Shown here piece by piece: positions 1-12,467 of a stretch of DNA of 64,000 nt. The DNA is taken from assembly GCA_013054445.1 (NCBI GenBank), contig JAAMPI010000109.1:1-64000 (forward strand), given 5' to 3'. Position numbers and translations under genes: made by a program. This DNA is from Cudoniella acicularis (lineage: Eukaryota > Ascomycota > Leotiomycetes > Helotiales > Helotiaceae). Each line of letters begins with the position of its first letter. Positions within the stretch are counted from its first letter, which is position 1. The notes beneath the pieces were generated by a model that had not been told where the DNA came from, did no database searches, and saw only the letters and a list, made by a program, of their open reading frames with translations.

Positions 1-728
1 TAAACTTAAATTTTAATAAATATTATATATTATAATATATTAATTGTTTCTGGTAATGACGTTACGCCTTATGCCTACTTCCGATATCAACCTCTCTATT
101 TTCTTTTATGGTGTTCGTCTATAGATCAGTACTTGATTCTCGTTACGGAACTCCGCGCTGAAATGTAGAACAAGAGGAATTGGAGCATTCAGTTTCTACA
201 CCACGAATCCGCATGATAACCCCCCCCCAATGACCTCTACTCACGCATGAAGTCCATAGCGGTCTGTAACCTACAAATCATCACCTACCTTTATGCCCAC
301 ACCGACCCGTTCCAAACCCCCCACCTCCACCGCTACCGATTACGCACCTTCAAAACCTCGAACTAAAATTAAATCCAGGATGCTGAGTTGGATACTGTAC
401 CCTCACCAGTAGAGGAGTTGAGCGATCGAATATCACTTGACAAACCAACTATGTCCCTATTTACACACCTCACGAAGAAGTAATCCCCCTCGTCAGGTCC
501 CTCTCGAACAAAGGAAATATTTGCTATACTTTGGGAAAGCTTACTTCTGCTATAATCGACACCGTTCTAGCACCTTAATGCCTTCTAGGAGTGTTTGCTT
601 AAAACCTCGTGTCGTCCTATAATAATTTCGAGAGGCGACATGTCAGATCTAGATATCATCTAGGTACTCTTCTAAGCGAACTGCTAGACTCGCGGTTCTA
701 TAATCTGCTTGATATTTTGTATTATATA
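1..728. other. Intergenic, left edge
   Basis: No gene is supported here. The first 50 bases are almost pure A/T, like the AT-rich islands elsewhere in the window, and a run of C lies near 220. The short open frames have no recognisable family motif. The 3' end of the MHYT gene, read leftward, lies at 729. Confidence 0.5.
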
Positions 729-3411
729 TTATCCAAACCCCATAGAAATAGCAAACAATTTATCAACATACGTCTCTCTATCCTCTACCTCGTTCATTAC
801 CCGGCCCCAACCCCCCATCTGTGTATCCTGCGTTTCTTCTATCTCCTTCACACCTAATTCACCATCGACTTTTGCCCCGGAACTCTCATCCGTAAGATCT
901 CTGACATCAATGTCACCCTCCTGACCTGCCTTACTCCCCCTAAACGTTTGCGCCTCCACCAATTCTGTTTCAGGGTCTCTATCAGAATTCACCCTCGGCT
1001 GTGTTTTCAGTTCTCTATCAGTATTCCTATTCCAGTCTCTTGAACCTGAGTTCTTAGTATGCGCATTTGACACCAATGCCGGCAGCGAAACGTCTGATTG
1101 ACCCATAATACCCTGCATGCTCCTACTCTTGGGATTCCTGATAGAGTTAAGAAACCTCGCACTCTTTAGATTCTTCCAACCGCCCCCTTTGCTCATCCTC
1201 TTTCTATTTGGAGCGGATCCAAACTCTTCATGGATATTCCTTGCAAAGAGTGCATGGTCTGAACTATTGTTTTCCACGGCCTGCTGCGTCCTAAAGAATC
1301 CGAGATGAGTGAACTCGAGGTTTTGGCCCGTGGCGCGGAATTGGGTTGGTAGAGTAAGCCGGAACGCGATGAGTATTGCTTGGTTTGGTTTCCCATCTTC
1401 ACCAACCCCACAAGAAGGCGCTGCGACCGTCGTTCCGATAAGGAGGGCATCGTCGAAAAGAGGGTCATTGATTTCTTGTCTTAACGCCTCGAGCGTATGG
1501 CATAATTGAGTCGCAAAAATCTGTTCTCTCTTTAGGATCGTAGAGCAGACCAACTTCGATCTCAGAAACGTTAAACACGCTGTAACAGACCAACCGTCTA
1601 GACGAGACAGGTAATTAATCTTCCAGTCGTTTAGACAGTCGATTGGTAATTGCGTGGCGGGAAGTTGGTTTCCAGCTCCTTTGCGGACAAGGACGTCGAA
1701 GCCGCCGCGAGGGCTAGACCGGATGGCGAAACAGGCCAAGTAGACGCCAGGCCTTAGGATGTTTGTGCCGTTGGCGTATTCGCACATGCGAGAGAAGGGG
1801 CCCTGGAGGTCGTGACAATTGATCTGCATGCTGCGGGCTATAATGTTCACGACGTGTGTGACTTTGGCGAAGCGGTAGCCAGAGGCTGAGAGGCGGTCTG
1901 CCTCTTTTCTATCCGCCCGGCGGACAAGGAAAAGGAGCCGACCTCTGCCGGGCATGGTTGGGACCATATCGTCTCTTTCTAGGTCGACGGAGGTTTCTGT
2001 GGTGCTTTGCCGAGCTTTAGATTTTTGGACAGCCACCTGACCCGTACTGAATATCTCATGGAAGAGAACGCCCACGTCTTCCAACGGCTCGTTCAGCTGC
2101 TCTGCTAGATCGGCTGCTGCAACGCAGAATAGTTGACGGAAGACAGCTGAGTAGTGCTCCGCGGCCATGCCTTCATCGCTGTTGAGGTCGACGTAGGAGG
2201 TCGGCGAAGTTGAGGTAGAGTAGAGGTGGTTCCGCATATTACACAGAACATTAGAGACGCTGCTCCAATTGCGCGATGCTCGGAAGGTCCAGTGAAACAC
2301 GGGATGGGAAATTCCAAGTATGTCGTCTAGCGACTGCTCTCTTGGTTATTACGTGCCCATCGAAGAGAGTAATGCGATATACGTACCCATTCAACATAGG
2401 AAGTCATAATCTTCTGGTTCGGGAGACGCCCTTCCGGTGTCACCATAATCCTCCCATGCTGGTCAAAGATGGCAGAAGCGAGGACTACCTGTTGAGCTCT
2501 GTCGGCAGAAAGAGCCCTTCTCCTCTGTGCAACGGTCGTGAAGACGACAAGAATGAGGCAAGCAGCGATAGACTAACTTGATATTAGTATAGCTTCGGGC
2601 CGTGGGAGTGAGAGGGAGTATACCAGAACGATAACAACGACAACAGTCGAATCTCTTGAAATGTTATGGGATGAGGAAGGATCAGTTTTCTTTAGACGAT
2701 ACTGCGTGCCTACAGATGCAAGCCAATGCATGCCAAACACAGCGCCCGCAAGAATAATAGCGCAAAGTGCCCTCTTCCACCAGGAGTCCGTCCAGGTAGC
2801 ACGAAGAACGAAAAACACGGATAGCGCCACAATGCTAGCAGCGACAGCGACAATAGCGGATCCCACAACATTTATAATGCTGTAAACACAAGTGTAGTTT
2901 GAGATGCCGGCTTGGCCAAGATAATGCATCCCACAGATGGCTAATCCGGCAAGAGTGCCCCCTGCCGAGACGCGAAAAAGGCTGACACGATCGTTTGACC
3001 CGAAAGCCGTGAAAGCGGCGAGGAGCACTAGGATTGGGACGAAGAAGGATATGGCCGTAAATCCGGGGTTGTATGCAATCTGAATCGAAGTTTGGCCATC
3101 GCCGAGGGTGATTGCGCGGTTGCTGATGAAATGCATACACCAAATAGCAACGCCTCCCATAGAAATTGATGCACCAAAGAGGAGAGACCTGTAGGGGCTC
3201 TTTAGCTTTTGCTCGGGGGACGCCTGCGCAACTGAAAATAATCTTACCAATTGTAAAACCCTCTCCCGAAAGTCCTCCGGCTAATGAGCTCCAACGTCGT
3301 CCATGCCCCAACGAAGCTGACCACATATGATAGTACGACATATCCAGTAGAAAATTCCCTCGGGACGATATGCCCCTCCCACTCCTGCCACAAGGCAAAA
3401 TCGTCCGACAT
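729..3411 (-). CDS. MHYT-domain integral membrane sensor protein
   Basis: Predicted four-exon gene with exons 3411-3248, 3188-2624, 2572-2387 and 2333-729, giving about 839 residues. The introns (59, 51 and 53 bp) have GT/AG ends and keep frame. The N-terminal third is hydrophobic and carries three evenly spaced MHYT-type motifs: CMHF near residue 73, GMHY near 139 and GMHW near 208. In MHYT proteins these residues are thought to bind a metal, possibly copper, and sense a diatomic gas. After the last membrane segment comes a soluble region with the motifs AQQVVLAS and MVTPEGRLP, familiar from the fungal MHYT signalling protein family, then a long low-complexity acidic tail. The start is the ATG at 3411, because it precedes the first membrane segment (VVSFVGAWTTLEL). 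Membrane location is inferred; the ligand and output are unknown. Confidence 0.85.
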
Positions 3412-4658
3412 CGAGTTCCGATGAGCTTGTCGCTATGGCTGAGACAAAGCTCAAGCCTCTTCGCGCGGAGCTCGAGAAGCGCGAGAGGCAGCCTTTAGTA
3501 CTTGAGGTTGCTCGTAAGAGCTGGGATAAAATGCATGGACGCTTGGACGCTTGGACGCTCAGCTCAACACATCCACAGGTGGACCAGGCTGGAGGGTTAG
3601 CCAAGCCATGGCGCACCTTAGACACTGTTCCCCCGGCTGTGAGAACAGGCCAAAATGTAGCCCGTGAGCCTCAGATACAAGGCATAGCATAGCGGCCACA
3701 GAACGACCGTCGGACCTGCTAAAATAAGTAACATTTATTCAAAGGGATAGCGGGCGAGATAGTAAGAGAAGTTTCTACTTTGCAGAGAGGTACAACGAAA
3801 GGAACATTCTCCTTTATGCATACCTCTCGGCATAGGAAGATGGTTGGCTACGAAGAACCCAACACGGGACGGGATTGTTATTGGCGACGCCACAGTCTCT
3901 TAAACCGGTAATGATCTGCCAGAAACCCCTGACTATCATTACAAACCACTTAGAACTTCGTTCCCGCCCCCCTCAATCCACTCTCGGGCATCTCAAAAAC
4001 TCCTCAAACCCAGGACCTATTCCCCTGGGAGTTAGCTCCCGCGTTTGGAGACAGCAATGTGGGGATTGCGGACGGAGCGTAACGGTCAGCGTCTGCAGCG
4101 ACATGTCTGCATCCATGGCTTGTGGTGCAGGTGCTGGCGAAGGCAATCGACCCTCAGCACTAGATCCTACGGCGACTCTCGAGCCTTGATCAGGGACGGA
4201 GTGTGACTTGGGACGGTGTGGTAGGGCTCGGAGCGTGGTTTAGGTTGGTGGGTAGACCTTTGCTGAAGATGATGCTTGCGCTTCTTCTGCGTTGGGCCAT
4301 CGTAAAACAAAAACCTCTGCTATGTCGAGCTATCAAGGACACTGCTATTCAGTGCGTGGTTGGACAAAGGTTATGTCGTGGACAGTGTAAAATGTTTTGA
4401 TTTGATTTGATTAGTAATTGATTACTTTGGTCACGTGACACCACTTTGCGGAGGAGGATGCCAAGTTCGATTAAGGTTTAAGGTTATCGGAAGCTGAGCC
4501 CATTGTGGAAGGTGCATACGAGAGAAAGCTTCTAATTGGCCTGAAAAAACTTCTGGGATCTGGAAGGCTCTGGAAGGCTCTAGTAGCGGCTACGGGGCGC
4601 TCGGCTAAGACGGAACGCTACTGGGCCGACTGTTTGGCGACTCCGAGCCCGTAGAACT
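3412..4658. other. Intergenic upstream of MHYT gene
   Basis: Several short open frames occur (for example 3435-3692 plus), but none has a recognisable domain or coding-like neighbours. The first few hundred bases are probably the promoter and 5' leader of the MHYT gene. A run of TTTGATT/GATTAG-like words near 4395-4425 resembles subterminal repeats seen by the hAT remnant at 56.5 kb. The direct repeat CTGGAAGGCT lies at about 4560-4580. Confidence 0.4.
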
Positions 4659-4893
4659 GTTACAGGTCTGCAAAGGCACTAGGGCGCTGACGTCACGTGG
4701 GGACGTATTTGCAAGAAGGTGCTGTATTACGAAGAAACTAAGCTTAGGAGAGAAGAAGAGAGGTGGCCCTGAAGGGGCCTTATATACAGGAGGTGAGTTC
4801 CGCTAAGCGATGACACGTGATAATAGGTCAGGGGGACGCGTCGGGTAAGGGGGACGCGTCAGGTAAGGGACGCGTCAGACCAGGTCTATAACA
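4659..4893 (-). repeat. LTR-like dispersed repeat, copy 1
   Basis: Read on the minus strand this segment begins TGTTATAGACC and ends CTGTAACA, short inverted ends typical of long terminal repeats. It contains a TATA-like stretch (ctgtatataag) followed by a pyrimidine-rich leader. About 170 bp of it closely matches plus-strand sequence at 37.89-38.07 kb, including the words CAAATACG, GTGCCTTTGCAG and TTATCACGTGTC. I found no matching target-site duplication, so a solo LTR is the best guess but is not proven. Within it, 4827-4880 holds about three tandem copies of a GGGACGCGTC unit. Confidence 0.5.
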
Positions 4894-5780
4894 GGCTCTT
4901 ATTTTATTTTATTATATAAGATAAGAGAGTAAGTTAGGCTAATAAGTGTTAAGAAGTAGATAAAGCTTATCCTAAGTAATAATTAAAAAGCGATCTCGTT
5001 ATAAATAAAGATAAATTAAAGTATATTATAAGATTATTTAAGTAATTTAAATATAAAGTTCTTATCTAAAAAGAAACCTATTCTATTTATATAGAACCTT
5101 TTAATTTTAAGATCTAAAAGTTAAACCTTTAATCTTTCGATCTAAGTCTAAAAATCTATAGACCTAACTATAGCTTCTTTAATCTATTATATAACTAGTC
5201 ACGTGACTTTCTTTCTTAACACACTTAGATTACTAATATCTATTAGTGCCTTATAACCCTAGTTCTCTATACTAGCGTTTGTAGAGACTAGCCGAGCCTT
5301 AGGCTAAGGTTTATATATAGTTATATTTATAATAAAACTAGTAATAATAAGTTTAATAGCTTTATATATATAAATATATAAAGTCCTTTAATATATAATA
5401 AATTAAAGGCTATCTAGTATTTTAATCTATAAATAGTTAGTATTTAATTTTAAATAAATTAAATATTTAAATAAGTTATAGAAAACTCTAGTTCTCTATC
5501 TTAAAAGCTTTTATTTAAGCCTTTAATAGATATCTATTCTCTTAATTATATTTAAGGCCTATTATAATATTTTAAACTTTTTATTAAATAGAATAACTTA
5601 TTTATTATCTAATCTTCTTTCATATCCCTTTCTTAACCTTTTTCTTCGTTATATATTTCTTAAGTATATAATATATCGTAATCGTTTTTAATAAGAGCCT
5701 TCTAAAAATATAATCACGTAACCTAATAATTAAAATAATAATCTATTCTAATCACTAATCTACTCATTTAGTATACTGAC
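4894..5780. repeat. AT-rich, RIP-like island
   Basis: About 0.9 kb of sequence dominated by A/T, rich in TA dinucleotides and poor in CA/TG, bounded fairly sharply by normal-composition DNA. This composition is what repeat-induced point mutation leaves in old transposons. No frame stays open long enough to name the original element. Confidence 0.6.
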
Positions 5781-6844
5781 TTTACTCGAAACCTTGTTAT
5801 CCAGAAAGAATTGCCTTGGCTTAGATCAAGAGATGCTTCGGAATTCCGTCCGCAGTACGCCTTACCACCTGTTAAACCGAACACCAGTTAGCTAGAGGAC
5901 CTTGCGGGATTAGACAGAAGAGATCAGAGTCAGCAAGGAAGGTAATGGAGAGCTAAGAAGGCATCTACGTATTCGTATTAACGTAGCCTTCTTCCCTATA
6001 CCTTAAAAAGTCAGTAGGGATGTCAGATTTAGAGGACTCTCCGAAGAGGGTCAATGTTAAATTTTTATCACAACACGATTCTCTCAATCGTTGAGCCAAA
6101 ATCCCCAAGTGAGTAGCTGTCAGTGAGACTGCTCGGCAGTGCACGTCACATATTGCTTCTTCTTGCTGAGCTCTGTTATGGCTATCAAAAGGTCTCGGAC
6201 AGAAAGCTAAAACCAGAAGCTTGATTCATAGTGCGGGAATCGAAGATATAGAGCTCTTTATTTCTTTCATAACCACAGATCAGCGCATGAAAAATGACAG
6301 CAGATAGATATATTACGATCTCGAGGCAAGGCGCGGAGAAAATACAGATCATTCCCGAGAAGTAGGAATAAACTGAGAGGCGAGTGTATGTCTGGTTTGC
6401 GCCTTTGTGGATTTGGGCAAGATTTTGTATTTCGAACTATTTACTGCTCTTGAGTCCTTGATAGGTTGATTAGAAAGCATTGGCTATCATGTTCTCGCGG
6501 TATAGGCGTCCGGCCTTTACTGCAAAACACACAGCCTCATAATGGTCGGGCCTCACGAAAGGTGAGGCGAACCTGCAGGCACATTGCACAACATACATGA
6601 GATCGGCCTTTTTACACGGTGTCTGGTTCTGGCAACGCCAGGATGGTGGCTGTTGCAGTCGCGGTGACACACAGCCAATCGCCAATAGCATCAGAACTTA
6701 ATAGGCTGGCAAGTCTTATACTAATTCTGAGATTCAGGCTGTGCACACGAAGAATATTTAATATTAAACCCCACCCCCCGGACAGTGTCATTTGACGCAA
6801 TTACCAGCGAAAGTGTCCGACTAGCATTCGTATTGTAACTTCAG
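5781..6844. other. Intergenic and promoter region
   Basis: Composition is normal. No convincing open frame or RNA gene was seen. The last few hundred bases are presumably the promoter of the gene starting at 6845. Confidence 0.4.
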
Positions 6845-8981
6845 ATGGCGCTATCCTACACAGGCGGCACCGTCGCTCTGTCATCATGGGGCTTTGGCGC
6901 TGGGGACATCATTTCCATGGTAGGAGCTGGCCGAGCTGTCGGAACTTGGTTAATGGCTCAACATGAGGATCGCGGCTTCCTCAATCTCCTTGGGTCCTCA
7001 TCAAGCGACATTCTTCGCCGCAAGGGTCTAGTTGATGCCGAAGCACTACACCGGCGATGGGATAAAGAGCTGACCCTCCTTCAAAATGGGAAAATAATAA
7101 GTATACGACACCCCACTATGTCAGGAACAATGATACAAAGCATGGATCGCTTCACTTGGTGCATGACATTGTTTGTAGCTGCTTTGGACGCAACAACCGA
7201 TACGAGGGTGATGCGTCGGATCTTGCAAAATTTCATGATAAAGACCTTGGAAGACAGGACGGATGCGGGCTCTGAAGAGCTGCTCATACACGGACTTCAG
7301 AAACATATAGAAGGGTGGCGCTCGGCTGCTTGTGTGAGAGGCATAGCTCTCGAAGCTCGCGAACATTGGAAGCGACTAGCAAAGAAGGGGAAGCATTTGC
7401 CAGGGAACATTCCTGTGAATGATTCTGCGGAAATTGAGCGTATGCTGTTATGGATGACCACTGGCCAAGAAAATCGCTTTATCACAACATCGACAGACGT
7501 GTACTGCCTAACAGATATTCTGGCACATATCGGATTTGAAGACCAGTTGAAAACTACTTGTAATGCAGCGGAGGACTGCGACGAAAGTCAAATGCTTCTT
7601 GTGCTGGATACGTCATTCGTACCTGTTCACAACTTCATTATCTCAAGGATTCATAAGCTTGAACTTCGGCGTGGCATCAGGATCCCCCTCGATGCGATGG
7701 AAGAGTCGGTATCGCAGTGGGCCGGAGACACAAAGAGAGGCAACACGCGCAGAGACATATTCAGCAGCGGAATGAGAGCAAGTCGCGGCGTGAAGCTCAC
7801 TGTTGCACTCAAATCAGAGACACTGTACGATATGGATGATGATCTTCTCGACGTATTCTATATCGTCCGCAAGGATTCCGAGGCAGAGCTTCCGCGAATA
7901 CAGAAAGACATGTACCGACTTCTAGATGGATTCTTCCTAGCCTCCACTCCTAGCACAGCAGATGGACTTAAAAAACTGGTTTCGACATGGTCATCTGACC
8001 GCATTACCGAGATTGGATGGTGGTTGCAGGATCTACACACTGATCGCGACACAGATGAGGAGCTCGATAGCCTCGATGCCACCACGACAACTCACCTTGC
8101 CGACCTGGTCATATTTGTGCTGGGCTACTACTATGCAGTCCTGATGCCCTTGATAGTTACGACACAGCTCAGCAATCAAGAGGCCATCGGATCCTGGGGC
8201 TTCAACGACATTCAGGTCTTACGTGTTCTTCGGCAATTCAAGTTATCGGCGGATGCGAGGAATGAAGGCAGATTTGCCCGCCACATGTTACTCCGCGTGC
8301 TTGCGTACATGTTCGCCGGCGCACACTTCAAAGACCAGCTACCTTCTGTCTCAGAGCGCGCCGTCGGGGTACTAGGTAAGCTAGTCCTAGTCTCGGGGCA
8401 GTGTGGTTGGTCAAGCAGACTGTCCGGAAAAGGTTGAGAAGTTTTGGCTCCTCGATATCGACCAGAGCTGTATTCCGAGCAATTCTCGAGGTATCGTCGT
8501 ATCTGGCAAACAATCACGTTGTCCAACAACTCCGCCATCAACTCCGCCATCTACTGTTGATGTGTTAGTTACTGCAGCCGAGCCAGTCTTTGACTTCACA
8601 TCCCATATTGAGCCGGACTGGGAGTACGATGTGCAGCGCGTGCTCGTGGGATATCGGCACGCGGGTCGAATGGTGCATCGTATCAGTCCGATTGACAGTG
8701 ATATCGCTGTCATCAAGTCGTGGATTGAGCCCAGCGCCGCCGAGATCACGTCTCTCCCACGTGCAATCCCAGTCGCCCTCGAGGAATTCCATGGGGGATT
8801 CATTGTCAAGAAATCAAACAATAGTCCCCAACTAGACACTCATCTCGTTTCCCTAACGAAGTCCTTACCCAAGGCCCGGACTTGTATTACTGCTATGTAT
8901 GGCGCCAATGTTGCGGCACTGGCTTCGAATGATATTGCAAGCGCCGCTGGGGACAAGGAGCCAGTTCTTGTTATTGCTTGA
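6845..8981 (+). CDS. Fungal-specific protein of unknown function
   Basis: Starts at ATG 6845. The long open frame (530 codons) overlaps a second frame that carries on to 8981. A 43-bp GT/AG intron at 8376-8418 would join them in phase and give about 697 residues. The N-terminus (ALSSWGFGAGDI, VGAGRAVGTWL) resembles a large family of fungal proteins without assigned function, often found next to accessory genes. The C-terminal part contains LLDIDQSCIPSNSRGIV and a block around HIEPDWEYD, also familiar from that family. No catalytic motif, signal peptide or clear membrane span is visible. The proposed intron is very short. A one-base indel in the GGGG run at about 8395 would join the frames equally well, so this junction is uncertain. 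Confidence 0.7.
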
Positions 8982-10613
8982 ACTCTATGCTCTCCAAAGC
9001 GGATGTATTAGAAAACTATTATACCGTGAACTTAACTGTCTCTCTAAACCACAAATATCTGCTTCTTCTACTTTATTTTTCTGTGCCGCATGTTTTCTTG
9101 GCTGATTCGAAGTCGAATTTATATCTTATAGCTAGGAATACCGAGCTCTAATATATCGGCGTAGAAGTCTATCTGCCTATGACAAAGACACTCATGTGTA
9201 GTGCAGGGCAATGCGGTAAAGTCGTTCACGCTATGAGGAGAGGAGATTTGACCTAAATTGCCAAGATCCGCTTGATTTATTGCGCCAGCATCGAGATAAA
9301 TTCAAAATTATCGAGCTCTTCATCTATCTGCAGCGTCAGATTGGTACCAAAAAAATGACACCAGACAAAGATATTGTATCGCAGTTGAAGGTACGGACAC
9401 ATCCTTTATGCTATCCAAAACAAAGAGCAAGCGTCATGGTACAGTAAGGAGTCCCAATTCAGGTTTCTTTCTTTCAGTATAGAACTCCAGCCACGGCCTC
9501 ACAAATCGACACTCGCCTCCATCCCAGTACCACACTACCAGTCCAATGTCCTCCAACTCCATCCTCTTAAATGCACAATAGCTCGCCAGCTCCTCGACAT
9601 GAAAAACCCAACCCCCAATTGACTTCATCGGCGTCAAGATCCTTGGCACTGGCTCCTAAGGCATCTCAGGTCTGTGCTCCTACACTAGTCCCTTATCCAA
9701 TGCACCACCAATACAACAACAGCACGTCGTGGTCAAACAATTCGCAACAATAGACTCCACCGCCATCGGACTCAATCGTTACATCAAGGGCCGTCTCCTC
9801 TATCTTCTCCAAGATAAAATATTTATAGGGATATTATATAATCTTTAATAAAAGGTTTTTTATAAATTATTTTACTAAGAAAAGTTTATTTTTAAAGAAT
9901 CACTTATATAGGTAATTAATAAAAGTTTAATTTATAATTTTATAATTTTTATTAAGTTATTAAAGATTTCAGTTTATATATAAATTATATAGGTCTTTTT
10001 TATATTTTTTTAAAGATTAATATTATAGTAATCTATAAGCTAAGAATTTTTATATTTTTTATATTAAATGACTTATATATAAATAGCTTATATTTTAAAT
10101 TTTAGATAATTATATTTAAAGTTTTGATAGAACTATAAATACCTAAAAATAGCTATTTTTGGTGTAAAAGGTGGGCTAAAGGGGGTGGGGACTTATAGGG
10201 GCAGGATGGCCTCCGGAGTGAACGCTCACATCCAAGTAAAAGATGCCAGTTGACCAGGTGCTTCATCATTGGCTCTGCAGTAAAACCAGCGAATAAGAGT
10301 AATCAGAATTCTGGAGCAAAAAGACGCGGATACAGATATTATTCTCTGGGGCCAAGTACGAAGTAATGTCGCATTAGTTACCAAAATGCCTCGAATTTCG
10401 AATCGCTAATCTCTATGGGGCAGGTGGCAGAGGTATCAATGTGGCGTGACGAAGGTCAGGCACTACTTTACGCCATGCTTACAAAATACGCAGTATGCAG
10501 GTACCGTCACCTTGTAGCCTACCCCACTGCTGTTTCATCTTGGACATAAAAGAATCATTTTATCGAGATCGGAACTCAGACGAGGTCTATCCGCTCCAGT
10601 TCATCCACACAAC
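8982..10613. other. Intergenic with AT-rich, RIP-like island
   Basis: The stretch at about 9825-10140 is almost pure A/T with sharp edges and no open frame, a degraded repeat. Either side has ordinary composition. The short frames at 9434-9753 show no family motif. The final 100 bases before 10614 are presumably the promoter of the peptidase gene. Confidence 0.5.
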
Positions 10614-11919
10614 ATGAGAATCAGCGCTCTTTCACTGTTGGCTCTGTCTGCTTCCGCAGTGAGTGCCCGATATATAGAGGAGCATGAATCAGGCCAGAAA
10701 GTTATCAATGTCGCTCTCGAGGAGCCGAAATATCTGATTGAGCTGAACTTTGGCGAGACGAGATGGGTGACCGAGGACGAGAAATGGCAATTAAGAAGCG
10801 TTCGTCTCCCTCATCATTCCCCCATCAATTTCTAACGACACACAGGAGGGCCAAATGTTCATGGACATCACCGATTTCCGCGACCTTGGGAAGCTCCGCA
10901 GTCACCTAAACACGAAAGTCCAATACCCATCCAAGCTCGCCTTCCAGGATAAGGTATTCCCCTTGCTTGACAGGCTTAATAAATCGAACATCCAATCACA
11001 TCTGGAGACTTTCACGACCTTCCATAACAGATTCTATAGATCTGAGTATGGAGAGGCGTCGTCTAAGTGGCTGTTGAAGACGATTCAGGAAACTGTTCAG
11101 GAAGCGGGGGCGGACAAGTACGGAGTTACGGTGGAACCTTTCAAGCATCCCTGGCCTCAGAGCAGCATCATTGTCACGATTCCTGGGAAGAGCAACTCAA
11201 CGGTCGTTATCGGGGCGCATCAGGATAGCATCAACCACGCAGCACCGATGACTGGACGTGCACCAGGAGCAGACGACGACGGAAGTGGCACTGTGACGAT
11301 CCTGGAAGTTCTCCGCACTGTTCTGGGTTCTAAGGAGCTGCTTGAGGGGAAGGCGGAGAATACTGTGGAGTTCCATTGGTATGCTGGTGAAGAGGGGGGA
11401 TTAATGGGCAGCCAGGCCATTTTCTCGGAGTATGAGAAGAGCGGAAGGGATGTGAAGGCCATGCTGCAGCAGGATATGACGGGGTTTATTGAGCTCACTG
11501 TTGAGGCGGGGAGAGCGCCTGAGTTTGGACTTATGCTGGATTTCTGTGAGACGACTCCTCTTTGAAATTGATACATCGAGCTGACTGAATGTAGTTGACA
11601 AAGATCTGATGGATTTCGCAAAGATCATCATCGGGGAGGTAAGACTCTCATTCGTGTCACCCAAATATTGACTAAAGTTTCAAAGTACACATCAATCTCC
11701 TGGATCGAGACAGTATGTGGACGCTGCGGCTCCGACCACCAGGCCGCGCTGAAGGCTGGCTACCCCGCGATATTCATCATCGAGGCTGAATTCCCACTTT
11801 GCGACAATCATCTTCATGGAACTGAGGACCTTATCAAGTATCTGGATTTCGACCATATGATCGACCACGCACAGATGTCTCTGGGATTTATCTATGAGCT
11901 GTCTTTTGCAAAACTATAG
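10614..11919 (+). CDS. Secreted M28 family leucine aminopeptidase
   Basis: Four exons (10614-10799, 10846-11545, 11595-11638, 11686-11919) give 387 residues, the usual size of fungal Lap1-type M28E aminopeptidases. These are zinc enzymes that remove N-terminal residues from peptides outside the cell. The first 18 residues are a clear signal peptide ([18 protein letters not shown]), followed by a propeptide-like region. The metal-site motifs are present in order: [28 protein letters not shown] and, in the last exon, the His of [10 protein letters not shown]. The pair of cysteines in [11 protein letters not shown] matches the disulfide of the family. All introns are 46-49 bp with GT/AG ends. 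Nothing appears broken. Confidence 0.9.
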
Positions 11920-12467
11920 GAGAAAAGACCGGAATTGGACTTTGAATTCCTTGTTATGAGTTCTGTATGAGTGGTCTTCCCAGATGAAATACGAAAGGGG
12001 AGTTCAAGTAACAAGATTTGGTTGAGGAGAGAGAAAGCCACATTGGAGACTGGAGGTTCCATTGCTTGTAGAATATATTGAAGTACTCTTGGTGACTTTT
12101 CATGCAGAACTTGACTTGAAATGAAAAGTATCATGGACACGTCATTGCCCCCAGAATGACTTCAGCAGTAAGTTTCTAGTTTGATATTACTTTCAGGCTT
12201 CCCGATTGCATCCGTAAACGACGACTGGTGACAATAGTTGCTGCATGTTTTGTTACAAAGCAGGATGGTTTGCGGCGTTCGGTGCTCGGTGACCGGCATT
12301 TTGGGGGCTGATGGGCAGAAATTGTGCCATGCTACTGCTGCATCGTGATAGGGCGTCGCTTGACCATTAAAGACCCACCCTCTCCCGCGAAACTCTCCAA
12401 GCTGCATTTTCCCCTCCAACGGTTCCATAAATGACAGTTTTGAGACTTTGCCAATAGCCACGTCAAG

